DNA of 64,000 nt, taken from NCBI GenBank assembly GCA_965227445.1, contig OZ245751.1, forward strand, positions 4,402,001 through 4,466,000, in the 5' to 3' direction. Below the pieces are notes generated by a model. The model was not told the DNA's origin, ran no database searches, and was given only the letters and a program-made list of their open reading frames with translations. Each line of letters starts with the position of its first letter. The stretch's first letter is position 1. The position numbers and the translations under genes are program-made. This DNA comes from DT-110 sp030148525. Its GTDB lineage: Bacteria > Bacteroidota > Bacteroidia > Chitinophagales > Saprospiraceae. Below, piece after piece: positions 1 through 10,000 of the stretch.

Positions 1-1
1 A

Positions 2-1483
2 CTGATCGCATTTTTAGGAACAGCCTGGATGCTGCAGGGCCAGCCGGCCAAAGAACAAGCGCTGGCGAAAGCCTCCGAAAACTTTTTGGCGAAAGCCATG
101 GAAGACCTGGGAGCAGTACCCGCCATAGGATTGGCTATCGTGCGTCCGGACCGGACAGTGTACGTTGATGCCCTCTCTATTGGCAATCAAACGGTAGATG
201 CCAATACCAACTTTTACATTGCTTCCTGCACCAAGGCGTATACGGCATTGATCGCTCAGCATCTGGATGAGCAAGGTATCATCAGGATGGAGGATCCTAT
301 TACTAAATACCTGCCGGAAGCCCAATTTGCCCCCGAACTGGAAGCGGATAAGGTGACCATTCGCGATTTGATCACCCATACCTCCGGGATGTCGAACGAC
401 CCGATCGTGCATCGCTTAGCTTACACCGGCGAGCACGACCCGGCGACACTGATCGACTTGTTGCAATACACCACCAGTAACGATGCCGGTCGGGGTAATT
501 TCCAGTATACCAATTTCGGCTATAACCTGTACACCATCATTTCCGACAAGGTAACGGGCAAACCATGGCAGGACTGGCTGGCGGAGCTGATCTTTGAACC
601 CGCCGGAATGACGCGTACCACCGCTTACATGTCGAAGGTGGATCAACCCGGCTGGACCCTGGCCAAACCCCATCTGAACCTGATCGGTGAGCCTTTTCAG
701 GAAGCATCACTGATCAAGACGGATAAGAGCATGCAGTCGGCCGGCGGGCTGATCACCACGGCCACCGATGCCGGGAAGTGGTTGCAACTGCAATTAAACG
801 ACGGGAAGTTGGACGGGAAGCAAGTCATTCCGGCTGCGCACATTCGGGCTTCCCACCAAAAACACGTGCAGACGGGCGGGGATGATTATGGTGGTTTTGG
901 CCGCGCTTACTACGGATACGGATGGCGAATTGGGACCTTCCACGATCACCCCAATGTGAACCATTTTGGTGGGTATCCCGGTTATTTGACCCATTTCTCC
1001 TTCGACCCCGAGGCCAAGATCGGCGTAGCGGTACTCACCAACGAAGGTTTCTGGGGCGACAATATTATGAGCCTATTAGCCGGTTTTGTCTACGATTGGT
1101 GGTATGGCGATCCGGAGAAGGTGGAAGCCGAGTATGACAAGAAATTGAAGAAGATGTTGGCTTCCGCCAAAAAAACGAGCAAGCGCATTGCCGCCGATCG
1201 CGATAAGCGGGCCGAACGCACCTGGCAGTTGGAATACGATTTCCCCGCTTATGCCGGCACGTTTACCAGTGCTAAATACGGAACGGTAGTCGTCACACCC
1301 ACGGATGAATCACTCCACGTACAGAGTGGGAATCTGGAATGCGTGGCTACTCCTTTTACCGAGACCAACACCATCCGGGTAGAGATGACACCGGGCCGTG
1401 GCACGGTACTCCAGTTCCTGCTGGAAGACAGTAAAGTGGTGGGGGTATATACGGATGGTGAGCGATTTGAGAAGGTGCGGTAG
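2..1483 (+). CDS. Serine hydrolase, beta-lactamase/class C family (5' partial)
   Basis: Secreted serine hydrolase of the class C beta-lactamase/DD-peptidase fold. Counting from the internal ATG at 29, the nucleophile motif is S66-C-T-K69, the second motif Y160-T-N162, and the third H312-F-G314 replaces the usual KTG, as in esterase and D-aminopeptidase members. Residues about 400-484 form a C-terminal beta domain like DUF3471. The reading frame is open from base 2 and reads LIAFLGTAW before the ATG at 29, which looks like the end of a signal peptide. The true start therefore lies upstream of the window. The substrate cannot be read from the sequence; a peptidase or esterase is as likely as a beta-lactamase. 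The stop lies 2 bases from the end of the convergent dehalogenase remnant. Confidence 0.88.
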   Translation: MIAFLGTAWMLQGQPAKEQALAKASENFLAKAMEDLGAVPAIGLAIVRPDRTVYVDALSIGNQTVDANTNFYIASCTKAYTALIAQHLDEQGIIRMEDPITKYLPEAQFAPELEADKVTIRDLITHTSGMSNDPIVHRLAYTGEHDPATLIDLLQYTTSNDAGRGNFQYTNFGYNLYTIISDKVTGKPWQDWLAELIFEPAGMTRTTAYMSKVDQPGWTLAKPHLNLIGEPFQEASLIKTDKSMQSAGGLITTATDAGKWLQLQLNDGKLDGKQVIPAAHIRASHQKHVQTGGDDYGGFGRAYYGYGWRIGTFHDHPNVNHFGGYPGYLTHFSFDPEAKIGVAVLTNEGFWGDNIMSLLAGFVYDWWYGDPEKVEAEYDKKLKKMLASAKKTSKRIAADRDKRAERTWQLEYDFPAYAGTFTSAKYGTVVVTPTDESLHVQSGNLECVATPFTETNTIRVEMTPGRGTVLQFLLEDSKVVGVYTDGERFEKVR

Positions 1484-1485
1484 GG

Positions 1486-1884
1486 TTACCACCACGCCAC
1501 CAATCGAAGGCCGATCAGTCCGCCCCAATCCTGACAAAAGAGCCGAACATCGTTGAGTACCAATTGATCGAACAGTCTGTTGGTCCAGTTGAGGTGGGCC
1601 TGGTAGGAGTAATTGCTTTGTTGGGTGGGTTTATCGGATTTACCAAAGCCAATCAGGTCGGGAGCGATGGTGCGGAAACCGGCATCTGCCAGGGGCGGGA
1701 TCATATGACGATACAGGTAGCACCAACCGGGCTCGCCGTGCAATAGAAGTACTACGGCGCCATCGCGGGGGCCTTCGTCGAGGTAGTGCATGCGAAGCCC
1801 GTCCCCAACGTCCAGGTAATGGGAATCAAAGGGAAAGTCGGGCAGATCAGCGAATCGATCTTCAGGTGTGCGAAGGACTTTCAT
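1486..1884 (-). pseudogene. Haloalkane-dehalogenase-like alpha/beta hydrolase, 3'-truncated
   Basis: The 132 residues match the N-terminal half of haloalkane dehalogenase-type alpha/beta hydrolases. The oxyanion-hole region HGEPGWCYLYRHM lies near residue 50, and the nucleophile elbow CQDWGGLIGLRL near residues 118-129 supplies the aspartate. Family members are usually about 300 residues. Here the cap domain and the catalytic acid and histidine are missing, because the frame hits a stop after LVAWW, right at the end of the convergent serine hydrolase gene. The most economical reading is a deletion that removed the 3' half. A functional short protein is unlikely because two catalytic residues are gone. 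Confidence 0.75.
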
Positions 1885-1913
1885 AGCTCATTTTTTAGCG
1901 GAAGCGAAATGAA

Positions 1914-2792
1914 TCACCCCTGGGTCTGCCCACTGACGGTGTCGCGATTCCCCCAATAGATCAGCACAATGGCCGTACCGAACATGATCAGGCTGTAGAT
2001 GGCCGAGGGTATGGTCATGGCCGAATTACCGATGAGGGTAGCGGCGATGGTAATACCCAAAGTGCCGTTCTGTATACCTGATTCGATGGAGATGGTCCGC
2101 TGCTGGCGGGTGGGTAGTCTAAACCACCTGGCTACGTAATAGCCGATGGCCAGGGTAATCACATTCAGGGCCAGGGCGACTGGCCCTGCTTGCGCAAAGA
2201 AAGCACCAATATTGGCCCGTTCTTTCAGGATGGCCGCTATAATGATGAGGGCCAGAAAAATGGCCGATAAGATGCGTACAGGCCTATCCATGCGACGGGA
2301 AAAATCAGGTGCTCTTTGGTGAATGACCATCCCGAAGGATACCGGAATAACTGTGATCAGCACTACGGAAATCACGGTGCCGAGCACATTGAGCGGCTGT
2401 GCTTCACCGGCCGGCATAAACTGTACGATGGCGAAGTTGACAATGAAGGGAATAGTGATCACGGTAACCAGGGAAGCAATAGCTGTTAAAGTAATGGACA
2501 AAGCCGTATCGCCTTTGGACAGCAGGGTGATCAGGTTGGAGGTAGCTCCGCCGGGGCAGGCTGCCAGGATCATAAATCCCACCGCTAGTTCCGCCTGGAT
2601 CCCGAAGAGGACGACCAGGCCAAAGGCAACCAGGGGCAACACAATCAGCTGGTTTACCAGACCGATCAGTACGGGCTTGGGGTAAACGGTGATGCGCCGG
2701 AAGTCCTCGATTTTCAGGGACAGGCCCATGCCGAGCATAATGACGGCGAGGGCCAGGGGTAGGAATACTTCGGTTAAGATACTGGATTCCAT
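1914..2792 (-). CDS. Bile acid:sodium symporter family (BASS) transporter
   Basis: Integral membrane protein of 292 residues with about 9-10 hydrophobic segments, matching the bile acid/Na+ symporter family. Family features include the early GMGLSL segment (about residue 20) and the ACPGGATSNLI motif near residue 90, which belongs to the conserved crossover core. It probably imports an organic anion or bile-acid-like/pantoate-like solute with sodium; the substrate is unknown. The frame stays open upstream to 2960, but that extension reads through a palindromic repeat element and lacks protein-like character, so the ATG at 2792 is chosen. Confidence 0.85.
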   Translation of the reverse strand: MESSILTEVFLPLALAVIMLGMGLSLKIEDFRRITVYPKPVLIGLVNQLIVLPLVAFGLVVLFGIQAELAVGFMILAACPGGATSNLITLLSKGDTALSITLTAIASLVTVITIPFIVNFAIVQFMPAGEAQPLNVLGTVISVVLITVIPVSFGMVIHQRAPDFSRRMDRPVRILSAIFLALIIIAAILKERANIGAFFAQAGPVALALNVITLAIGYYVARWFRLPTRQQRTISIESGIQNGTLGITIAATLIGNSAMTIPSAIYSLIMFGTAIVLIYWGNRDTVSGQTQG

Positions 2793-2821
2793 GTGTTTTA
2801 GGTTAAGGATTAGGGTGAGGC

Positions 2822-2985
2822 TAAGTACACTGTAATCTAAGTTATTTGAAAATATGGGTAGGGTATTTTGGCAAAAGACAAGGCGCGAGGAGGGAGCATC
2901 CGTACGGACGCGACTAACGAGCAACGAAGTATTTTGCCGAAAGGCACAGCCATAAATCAAAGTTACTTAGGTTACAGTGTACTAA
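2822..2985. repeat. Fold-back (MITE-like) palindromic element
   Basis: The left end (from about 2822, AGTACACTGTAATCTAAGTT) and the right end (to 2985) are inverted copies over about 35 bp with few mismatches. The interior is also roughly self-complementary around a central CCGTACGG at 2900-2907, including TTTTGGCAAAA at 2866-2876 against TTTTGCCGAAA at 2932-2942. The whole 160-bp segment can fold into one long hairpin. It has no coding capacity and sits directly upstream of the transporter gene. Confidence 0.7.
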
Positions 2986-3021
2986 GGGTTTTATAAACCT
3001 GCCGAAGGCGATGCCATCCCC

Positions 3022-3042
3022 GATGCCATCCTAGATGGCATC
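3022..3042 (+). repeat. GATGCCATC palindrome, copy 1 (terminator-like)
   Basis: Perfect 9-bp arms GATGCCATC / GATGGCATC flank a CTA loop and are followed by TCC and a run of T on the plus strand. It has the form of an intrinsic terminator, but no plus-strand gene lies close upstream. The exact reverse complement of this 21-base block occurs at 16993-17013. A further partial half-copy (GATGCCATC) lies at about 3009-3017. Confidence 0.7.
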
Positions 3043-3209
3043 TCCTTTTTTGGTCATCTTCCCGACTAATCAAAAATTATCCCCCCACCTCATGGAACTA
3101 TTTTAGCCGAAACGAAACCTCGACCTGTCAGGCACCGGTTAGAAGTAATGTACTATTTTTACTGAAATCGATCCGCATTTGCGACACTCCGCCAAAAGAT
3201 ATTCATCGA

Positions 3210-4376
3210 TTACCAAGCCCGAACAAACTGCGCATAAAACCCACAGGCATCCACGATTGCCTGGATGGGGATGCGCTCATCACGCATATGGGCCAAACGA
3301 TAGTTCCCCGGGCCAAACCCAATAGTGGGGATCTTCATACGCACCGGAGTCACGGCATTCGTGCTGAAATCCCAAAAAACATAGTCTTCCGGTTCGCGAC
3401 TGAACAAGGCGCGGTACGCTTGTTGGCAAGTCTGGGTCAGGGGATGATCCTCCCCGACCTTCCAGGCCTCGTGCAAAGGTTCGTATTCGAATACCTTGCC
3501 CGTCCAGGCGGTTCGCTGCATGCGATCCAATTCCCAGGTAGCTTTTTTCCCAAATACCAGGGCATCCATTTCGGAGCGTATGCGCTCTTCCGATTCACCG
3601 GGCACCGTACGGCGGTCAACGTATATCCGACAACTGGAAGGAACTGCATTCAGAGAAGCAGCCCTGCTCGATATATCCGACAGCACCATACTACCCCGCA
3701 ACCCGTCAATGGACTCGATCTCCGCGTGGGTCCTCGCTACCCGCTGAATGATTTCGGCCATTTCGTACACAGCATTCACGCCGCGATCGGGATCAGCCCC
3801 GTGGGCGGAAACGCCCTCGGTAGTAATAATGACCTGGGCTTTCCCCTTATGTCCCAGCGCAATTTGATTGTTGGAGGGCTCGCAAATGACAACGGCATCC
3901 GGGTGAAGCGACCGATCGGCAAACAAATGCCGCAGGTTTTCCCCGTCGCAGTCTTCTTCAAAGACAGTGCAGGACACATAGACTGTTTTGCCTTCGGTCC
4001 ACCCTTTTTGGTGGGCCATGGCTGCACCATAGATAGCAGAAGCGGCGGCTGATTTCATATCGACGGAGCCACGCCCGTGCAGTACGCCATCAACAATGCG
4101 TCCCTCGAAGGGCGGGTACGTCCATTGATCGGCATCTTCCACCGACACGGTATCCAGGTGTGCATCGAGTAGCACGGTGCGCTTCCCCGTCCCGAGGCGC
4201 CCCGATACATTTCCCACACTATCCACGAGCACATCCTGATAACCGAGTTCTTTCATCGTTCGCTCCGCCAACCGGATAGCCGGTTCCTCCTGGCCACTAT
4301 AACTTTTAATGGCGACCAGACCACGGGCCAGATCAATGAGTTGAGCACGTTGGGTAATGGGCATAGAGAAGGACAT
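3210..4376 (-). CDS. M20 family metallopeptidase/deacylase, YgeY-like
   Basis: Cytoplasmic zinc-dependent hydrolase of the M20 (ArgE/DapE/CPG2) family, 388 residues. From the ATG at 4376, metal and catalytic residues are H73 and D75 (DAHLDTV), D106 (GRGSVDMK), the E140-E141 pair, and E166 in CEPSNNQ followed by GHKG. This combination resembles YgeY/DapE-like members that act on N-acyl or carbamoyl amino acids. An upstream GTG at 4418 would add 14 residues without family similarity, so the ATG is preferred. The gene follows the antiporter gene by about 46 bp on the same strand, suggesting co-transcription. The exact substrate is not determinable. Confidence 0.87.
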   Translation of the reverse strand: MSFSMPITQRAQLIDLARGLVAIKSYSGQEEPAIRLAERTMKELGYQDVLVDSVGNVSGRLGTGKRTVLLDAHLDTVSVEDADQWTYPPFEGRIVDGVLHGRGSVDMKSAAASAIYGAAMAHQKGWTEGKTVYVSCTVFEEDCDGENLRHLFADRSLHPDAVVICEPSNNQIALGHKGKAQVIITTEGVSAHGADPDRGVNAVYEMAEIIQRVARTHAEIESIDGLRGSMVLSDISSRAASLNAVPSSCRIYVDRRTVPGESEERIRSEMDALVFGKKATWELDRMQRTAWTGKVFEYEPLHEAWKVGEDHPLTQTCQQAYRALFSREPEDYVFWDFSTNAVTPVRMKIPTIGFGPGNYRLAHMRDERIPIQAIVDACGFYAQFVRAW

Positions 4377-4422
4377 GGGCGGTACGATTTTTACGAAAGT
4401 ACTAAAAGCTCTTGGCACACAA

Positions 4423-5376
4423 CTAGGGCTGAATCACAGCAAAAATGATATAAGAAACATAGGCAATTAACAATACAAAGGCTTCCCATCGATCCAGCTT
4501 CTTGCGATTGCCCGTAAACATAGCCAGAAATAAAATCAGGGTTCCACCACCCAGTATCAATAAATCTCGATCGAAGGATTGGGAATAGTCGATTGGGTCA
4601 ACCAGGCCGCTGAAGGCCAAAATGAACAGCAGGTTGAAAATATTTGACCCGATAATATTCCCTACGGCCAAGTCGGCATTTTTGCGAAAAGCAGCCACCA
4701 CCGAAGTAGCCAGTTCGGGGAGTGAGGTGCCCGCCGCTACGATGGTCATACCGATGATCTTTTCACTAACCCCCAACGAAGTGGCTAATTCAATGGCATT
4801 GGAAACGATCAGCCGCCCGCCGAAGACCAAACCGGCTAATCCCAGCCCGATCAAGACTAGTGACCGACCTTTCGGCGTTCGTTCCGCTGGTCCCTGAACA
4901 ACCTGATCATCTGCTTTCAATTGTCGATATACATACCACAGAAAACCGGCAAAGAATAGTAATAAAATAGAGGACTCCAGACGATTTAGTCGGGGTATCA
5001 CCTCCAGACCAAATGGTTGAACCAGGAGAAACACCAGTGCCGCCGCCAGAAAAGACAGCGGAATCTCCTTCCAAACCGTACTGGACTGCACGGCGATCGG
5101 CCTAATCAGGCCCGTAATACCCAGGATGATAAAGAGGTTGAAGTTATTACTCCCAATAACGTTGCTGAGCACAATGGCATCGTATCCCTGTGAGGAAGCT
5201 AGTACGTTCACGACCATCTCGGGAGCAGACGTGCCAAAAGCCACTACGGTCAGCCCTATTGCTAAATCCGAAACACCGTATCCACGGGCCAGGGCAGATG
5301 CCCCGCCCACCAGCCAGTTCGCTCCCTGGATGAGTAGAATTAAGCCAAACACCAACAGCATTACTTGCCACCACAT
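4423..5376 (-). CDS. Calcium/sodium antiporter, CaCA family (YrbG-like)
   Basis: Inner-membrane cation antiporter of 317 residues with about 10 transmembrane segments in two inverted halves. Each half carries the alpha-repeat signature: GTSAPEMVVN followed by SNVIGSNNFNL in the first, and AAGTSLPELATS followed by GNIIGSNIFNL in the second. The conserved acidic residues in these repeats bind the transported cation. This is the K+-independent Na+/Ca2+ exchanger type. The ATG at 5376 begins directly with the first membrane helix. It is transcribed toward the M20 peptidase gene. Confidence 0.92.
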   Translation of the reverse strand: MWWQVMLLVFGLILLIQGANWLVGGASALARGYGVSDLAIGLTVVAFGTSAPEMVVNVLASSQGYDAIVLSNVIGSNNFNLFIILGITGLIRPIAVQSSTVWKEIPLSFLAAALVFLLVQPFGLEVIPRLNRLESSILLLFFAGFLWYVYRQLKADDQVVQGPAERTPKGRSLVLIGLGLAGLVFGGRLIVSNAIELATSLGVSEKIIGMTIVAAGTSLPELATSVVAAFRKNADLAVGNIIGSNIFNLLFILAFSGLVDPIDYSQSFDRDLLILGGGTLILFLAMFTGNRKKLDRWEAFVLLIAYVSYIIFAVIQP

Positions 5377-5515
5377 GTCGATATCAATTTGGTTTCTAAT
5401 CTTATGATCTTATTCTCCCAGCTTAAATCTGGCGCATGATAAAATCACCCAGGACCATCATTTCGCTCAGAACAGCCGTTTAACGCAAAAAACAGACCAG
5501 TAGTATTCATGATAT

Positions 5516-5555
5516 AAAAACCATGAGCCATCCCCAAATGGTTTGGAGATGGCTC
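5516..5555 (-). terminator. Intrinsic terminator after the serine hydrolase lipoprotein
   Basis: Arms GAGCCATC / GATGGCTC (5525-5555) are followed on the minus strand by ATGG and a T run. It lies 36 bp past the stop of the gene at 5591-6670. Confidence 0.75.
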
Positions 5556-5590
5556 GTTCATGTGAAACCGAAACGACCTGCTAAAGTCAA

Positions 5591-6670
5591 TTAAAACTCT
5601 TCTGCCAGTATAGTCTCCATGATCTGGTTACGGATACCGCCGGTATCGTCCTGTTGGTTACTCAGCGTGATCACAATACCCTCTTCGGCGGGTACGAATC
5701 CAATAAGCGCTGAAAAACCATCAATATCGCCGCCGTGCCAGAAGAAAGATTGACCATGAATGCGACTTTTGAACCAGGCCACGCCAAAGGCCGTAGCATC
5801 GTCGGGAACATCCCCGCCAAAGATCAGGTCTTTTTCGGCCGGAGTAAACCATTGATCACCCATAACGGCGGTGCACCATTTTTCCAGATCAACGACGGTA
5901 CTGGTCCAATCGCCCGCTCCGAGAGCAATGTACATGGGATAATTGGATGCATTCTCCTGGCCGTGGTATCCCTGTGCGTAGTCGGCTCCGGTGATCGTAT
6001 TTGCTCCCGGCTCCGTTTGGTCCATTCCCAGCGGTTGTAATACTTTTTCCTGAATGTAGTTGTGGTACGCCTGGCCCGATAATTCCTGAATAAGAATGGC
6101 AGCCAGCAGAAAGTTACTATTGGAGTACTGAATATACTCGCCGGGCGTAAACTGCAGGCCATCTTCCGCCACGCTTTGTGAGATCACCTCGTATATATCT
6201 TCCGGCTCAAAGTACTCGCCACTTTTCGCTAAATCCTCAAAAGGGCCCACGTAATCGGGCAAGCCGGATTGATGGGTCAGCAGGTGATAGATGGTTATCT
6301 CGTCACCACGTGGAAATTCGGAATCAAAATCGCTTAATGGTTGGTCGAGGCTCGTGAGATGTCCGTCGCGCCAGAGCTGGATAACGCCCATACCCGTGAA
6401 GGTTTTACTCACCGAGCCGATCCGGAATTTGGTAGAAGGGGTGTTCCAGGTCCCTTCTTCCGCATTGGCATAGCCAAAGCCTGACCGCAGCACATCGGTA
6501 CTACCTCGCTTAATCAGAACAGCCCCCTGAAAGTCGATTGATTCAAAAAAAGCAGCTGCATCTACATAGGAGTCCGGATTAACAGGTGTCGGGTCATCTT
6601 CTTTACTGCACGCCAGGATGGGGATGAGAAACAAAAACAAAATTCGATTAATCCATGAATAGGTTAGCAT
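5591..6670 (-). CDS. Serine hydrolase lipoprotein, beta-lactamase/class C family
   Basis: Lipoprotein of 359 residues. A hydrophobic leader ends in a lipobox with lipid-accepting C21 (ILAC-SKED), so it is probably anchored in the outer or inner membrane. The catalytic motifs of the class C beta-lactamase/D-alanyl-D-alanine peptidase fold are S86-V-S-K89, Y182-S-N184 and H312-G-G314; the last replaces KTG. It is distinct from, and only distantly similar to, the hydrolase at the start of the window. Likely an esterase, peptidase or cell-wall amidohydrolase; sequence alone does not decide. A strong terminator follows. Confidence 0.87.
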   Translation of the reverse strand: MLTYSWINRILFLFLIPILACSKEDDPTPVNPDSYVDAAAFFESIDFQGAVLIKRGSTDVLRSGFGYANAEEGTWNTPSTKFRIGSVSKTFTGMGVIQLWRDGHLTSLDQPLSDFDSEFPRGDEITIYHLLTHQSGLPDYVGPFEDLAKSGEYFEPEDIYEVISQSVAEDGLQFTPGEYIQYSNSNFLLAAILIQELSGQAYHNYIQEKVLQPLGMDQTEPGANTITGADYAQGYHGQENASNYPMYIALGAGDWTSTVVDLEKWCTAVMGDQWFTPAEKDLIFGGDVPDDATAFGVAWFKSRIHGQSFFWHGGDIDGFSALIGFVPAEEGIVITLSNQQDDTGGIRNQIMETILAEEF

Positions 6671-6803
6671 AGGTTGTCATTTTAAAGGGTGATTTAGGAT
6701 AATTGTCCCTACAAAAATGCGTGCCTATGCCAGGTCGATCGTACGGCGATATAATTCCGGACGTTTTTGGGGAAACCCGTACGTTTTCCGGATCAATTGC
6801 TTT

Positions 6804-7049
6804 TTACTCCTCCCCCGCTGCTTTTTCCGCCTTGCGAAGCCGGCTCTCTCCAGTCCTGGTGTACCATCCCTCACCGTACTCTTCCTCGACGGTCTGTTCC
6901 AGAATGTTCTTGCTGAAATACCAATCAGCCTGCGCGCGCTCTGGAGTCAGGTCCAGGACCAGATACCCGTGCTGGATCAGGTCCGCGTACTTCATATGCG
7001 GATTCGGTAGCGTACCAGACATTATCGATGGCGACCGGCATACCTGCAT
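6804..7049 (-). pseudogene. 3' remnant of a PhoD-type alkaline phosphatase
   Basis: About 62 residues, starting at NPHMKYADLIQHGY and continuing LVLDLTPERAQADWY, match the conserved C-terminal end of PhoD-like phosphatases (PhoD proteins are usually 450-550 residues). The last part, GWYTRTGESRLRKAEK, also fits that family's tail. Nothing upstream in any frame supplies the metal-binding core, and the adhesin gene ends 32 bp away. This is most likely a relic left after deletion or replacement of the 5' part. The family call is from memory and is moderately certain. Confidence 0.55.
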
Positions 7050-7081
7050 CCAGATAGTGAAAAGCCGAGCTGGCCAATCAT

Positions 7082-10000
7082 CTACTGCTTCACAAAAGTC
7101 TTACTGATGGGCTGCGCACCGGCCCGTTCGACGGAGAGCAGATACGTACCGGCCGGCAGATTAGTCACATCCAGATCATCCCGAATATCCACGAAGCGAT
7201 CGCCCGTTTGCTGAACAACCATTCCCTGCAGGTTGAGGATGCGGTAGCGCACTTCTCCCTGCCAACCGGGTAGTACAACCTGCAATCGGCCATCGGTGGG
7301 GTTGGGGAATAACTCAAGTGGCTGGTCGTCGGTCTGGTCACCCACGGAGGTCACAATGACCCCGCCGGCTCCGGATTCACAAGTCTCTTCGACGGAATCG
7401 GTCGCAGTACAGCCACCGATAGTCTCTACGCTGACGGATAGCTTAAAAGCACCTTCACCGGTTGCTACCTGAACGGACTGTCCGGATCGGCTGGATACGA
7501 TTCGCCAACCGCGTTCAGATCCTTCTTCGACCACCCAATTGTAGCGTTGGAAGAACCCGGCATTCTGGACATTTGCCCGGAATACGGCGACGCTGTTGCA
7601 ATCTAGGTTAGCGGGAGGAATGATCTCCACTGTCATCGGATTTTCGGGCCCTTCAACGGTCAGGTAGGAGGTACAAGTCGATTCGTTCCCAGCGCGGTCG
7701 CGAACCCGTAGCTTTGTCTCGAAGGTTTGTCCTATGTCATCACAATTGAACAGGGAAGGTGACATGCGATAGTTCAGTTGGAATGTACTATTGCAATTAT
7801 CAAAGCTGCCCGCATCTAAAATACGTGGATTAGGGAACTCAAAGCCATCGTTCGACAAGGTAACCGTAACGCTATCCTTGCAGACAGCTTCCGGAGCCAG
7901 GTCGTCGAGCACGGTAATCACTCCGTTGCAACGTCCTTTATTTCCGGATGCATCGGTCACGGTAACTGTGTAAGGCAACATGAGGCCCGCATCATCACAA
8001 TCGACATTCGACGGAGTTATGGACGCTCCCAGATCAAAAATGGGCGTACAGTCCTCCTGAATACTCGTAATAACATCACCGGGAGCGATATCCAATACAT
8101 TATCCGAATCGGTCAACTCGACGGTTATACTTTCCTTACAGGCCACTACGGGAGCAGCACGCTCTACGATGGTGATGGTTCCGGTACAAACGGTTTCATC
8201 GGTATCAGCAATGCGCAGTGTGTATGGCATGGGCTGTCCCACATCGTCGCAAGAATAGCGCATGGGGTCCAACCGCAAATCACTGATGCGGGTACAATTG
8301 TCGGAAAAATCAGCAATAACCGTTTCCGGAAATAACACGGGAGGAACATCTCCGCTAGGTATGGTAAACTCTGCCTGTGTCTTGCAAGTGATATTCAGAT
8401 CAACATCATCGATCACTTGCACAATACCCCGGCACAGCGTATCACCCGATGCTCGGTAGGTGAGGTTGTATGGCAGGAAGGAGCCGCCATCTGCACAATC
8501 AGGTTCCGGCAGATCGAGAGCAAACTCCGTAAATGTGGCACAATTATCGTTGACTTCAAGGATGATATCCTCAATGCCCAGTCTGCTATTATCGTCAAAG
8601 GCCGGCAGGCTATAGACTACCGTATCGCGACATACCGGGGCGGGGTGGAAGGTATCCCGCACCACAAATTGCCCCTGGCAAAGCACTTCCCCGGTAAAGG
8701 TCCAGCGAATGGCATAATCCAGCGTATCACCTTCAAAGCTACAGCTGACCTGTTTCGGGACGATCTCCAGGCTGGACGTATTGGCGCAGTTGTCACCAAA
8801 GCTGGTCACAAATTGATCTGCAGACAGGGTCAAGATATCCGAACCTTCAGCGAGAAATACGTCAACCGGACCGGGGCGGCAAGTAACGACGGGGGCCGTT
8901 TGATCACCGACCAGGATGATACCGGAGCACGCTGATCGGCCATCTGCTAATTGAATATCGTAAGTCTGTGGTATGGCTTGATCCGCACAATTGAAGGTAT
9001 CGGCGACAGACAGGTTCAGGTCATCGGGTGTCCCACAATTATCCGCGAACGACGTCATGAGGTCACTGAGCTCCGGAGCGGGAGCAGTGCCATCAGCGGC
9101 CAATGACAAGCGGAAGGTATCCACACAGGTTATGACCGGTTCCGAATTATCAATGATTTCGAGTACGCCCGAGCACACTCGCTCATTGGTTGGCACGATT
9201 CGTACGGAGTACGTGAGGGTGGTATCTCCTGCACTGGTGCAATCGAGTTCGTCAGGAGTAATGAAAAGATCGTTCAGATCAAAACAGTTGTCCGAGAACT
9301 GATTGATGGCATCAGCTGCCTGCAATGTAACCGGACTGCCGTCGGTTGGCAGCACGCGGCGGAGCGTATCTACACACTGGAAGGAGGGCGGGAAGGTATC
9401 GCGAATCACCAACACACCGGTACAAAGAGTGTCGCCCCCTGGCATCAGTACCTCATAATCCAGGTTGGCATCGCCAATAAAACAGGGTACCGATGGGGTG
9501 GTCAGTTGCAAATCATCAACCGACATACAGTTATCGGAAAAGTCACTGATCACCAGATCAGCCGTCAGCGGGATAGTACTTCCATCTTCCAGTTGGTACA
9601 CCACTACCGAGTCCATACATGTGAAGACCGGCGGAGTGGTATCGCGTACCGTGATGGTTCCCGTACACAGGGTATCTCCCCGGGTAGTGGAGGTTACCAG
9701 ATACGGCAGGTCACTGCCCAGATCTCCACAATCTACGCTTGACAGCGACAAAGACAGATCGGTCAGGGTTGGACAGGATAAACTATCAAAATTGGCCAGA
9801 ACGTCACCGAGTCCCAGATCCAGTACTGCCGTATCGACCGGAAGGTCAACGGTTACCTGCTCCGAGCATATTAAGGTGTCGGAAGGTTGGTTACGGACGT
9901 AGATAGTTCCGCCGCAGAGGGCGGTAGAATCGGGCGTGTAAATTACGTAATCGATGGTGTCGCCAACGGAGGAGCAAGTGAACGTCAGGTCCGGGACGAC

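Noticed and set aside
2793..2960. N-terminal extension of the BASS transporter
   Set aside because: It reads through the fold-back repeat and adds non-membrane, non-conserved sequence before the family start.
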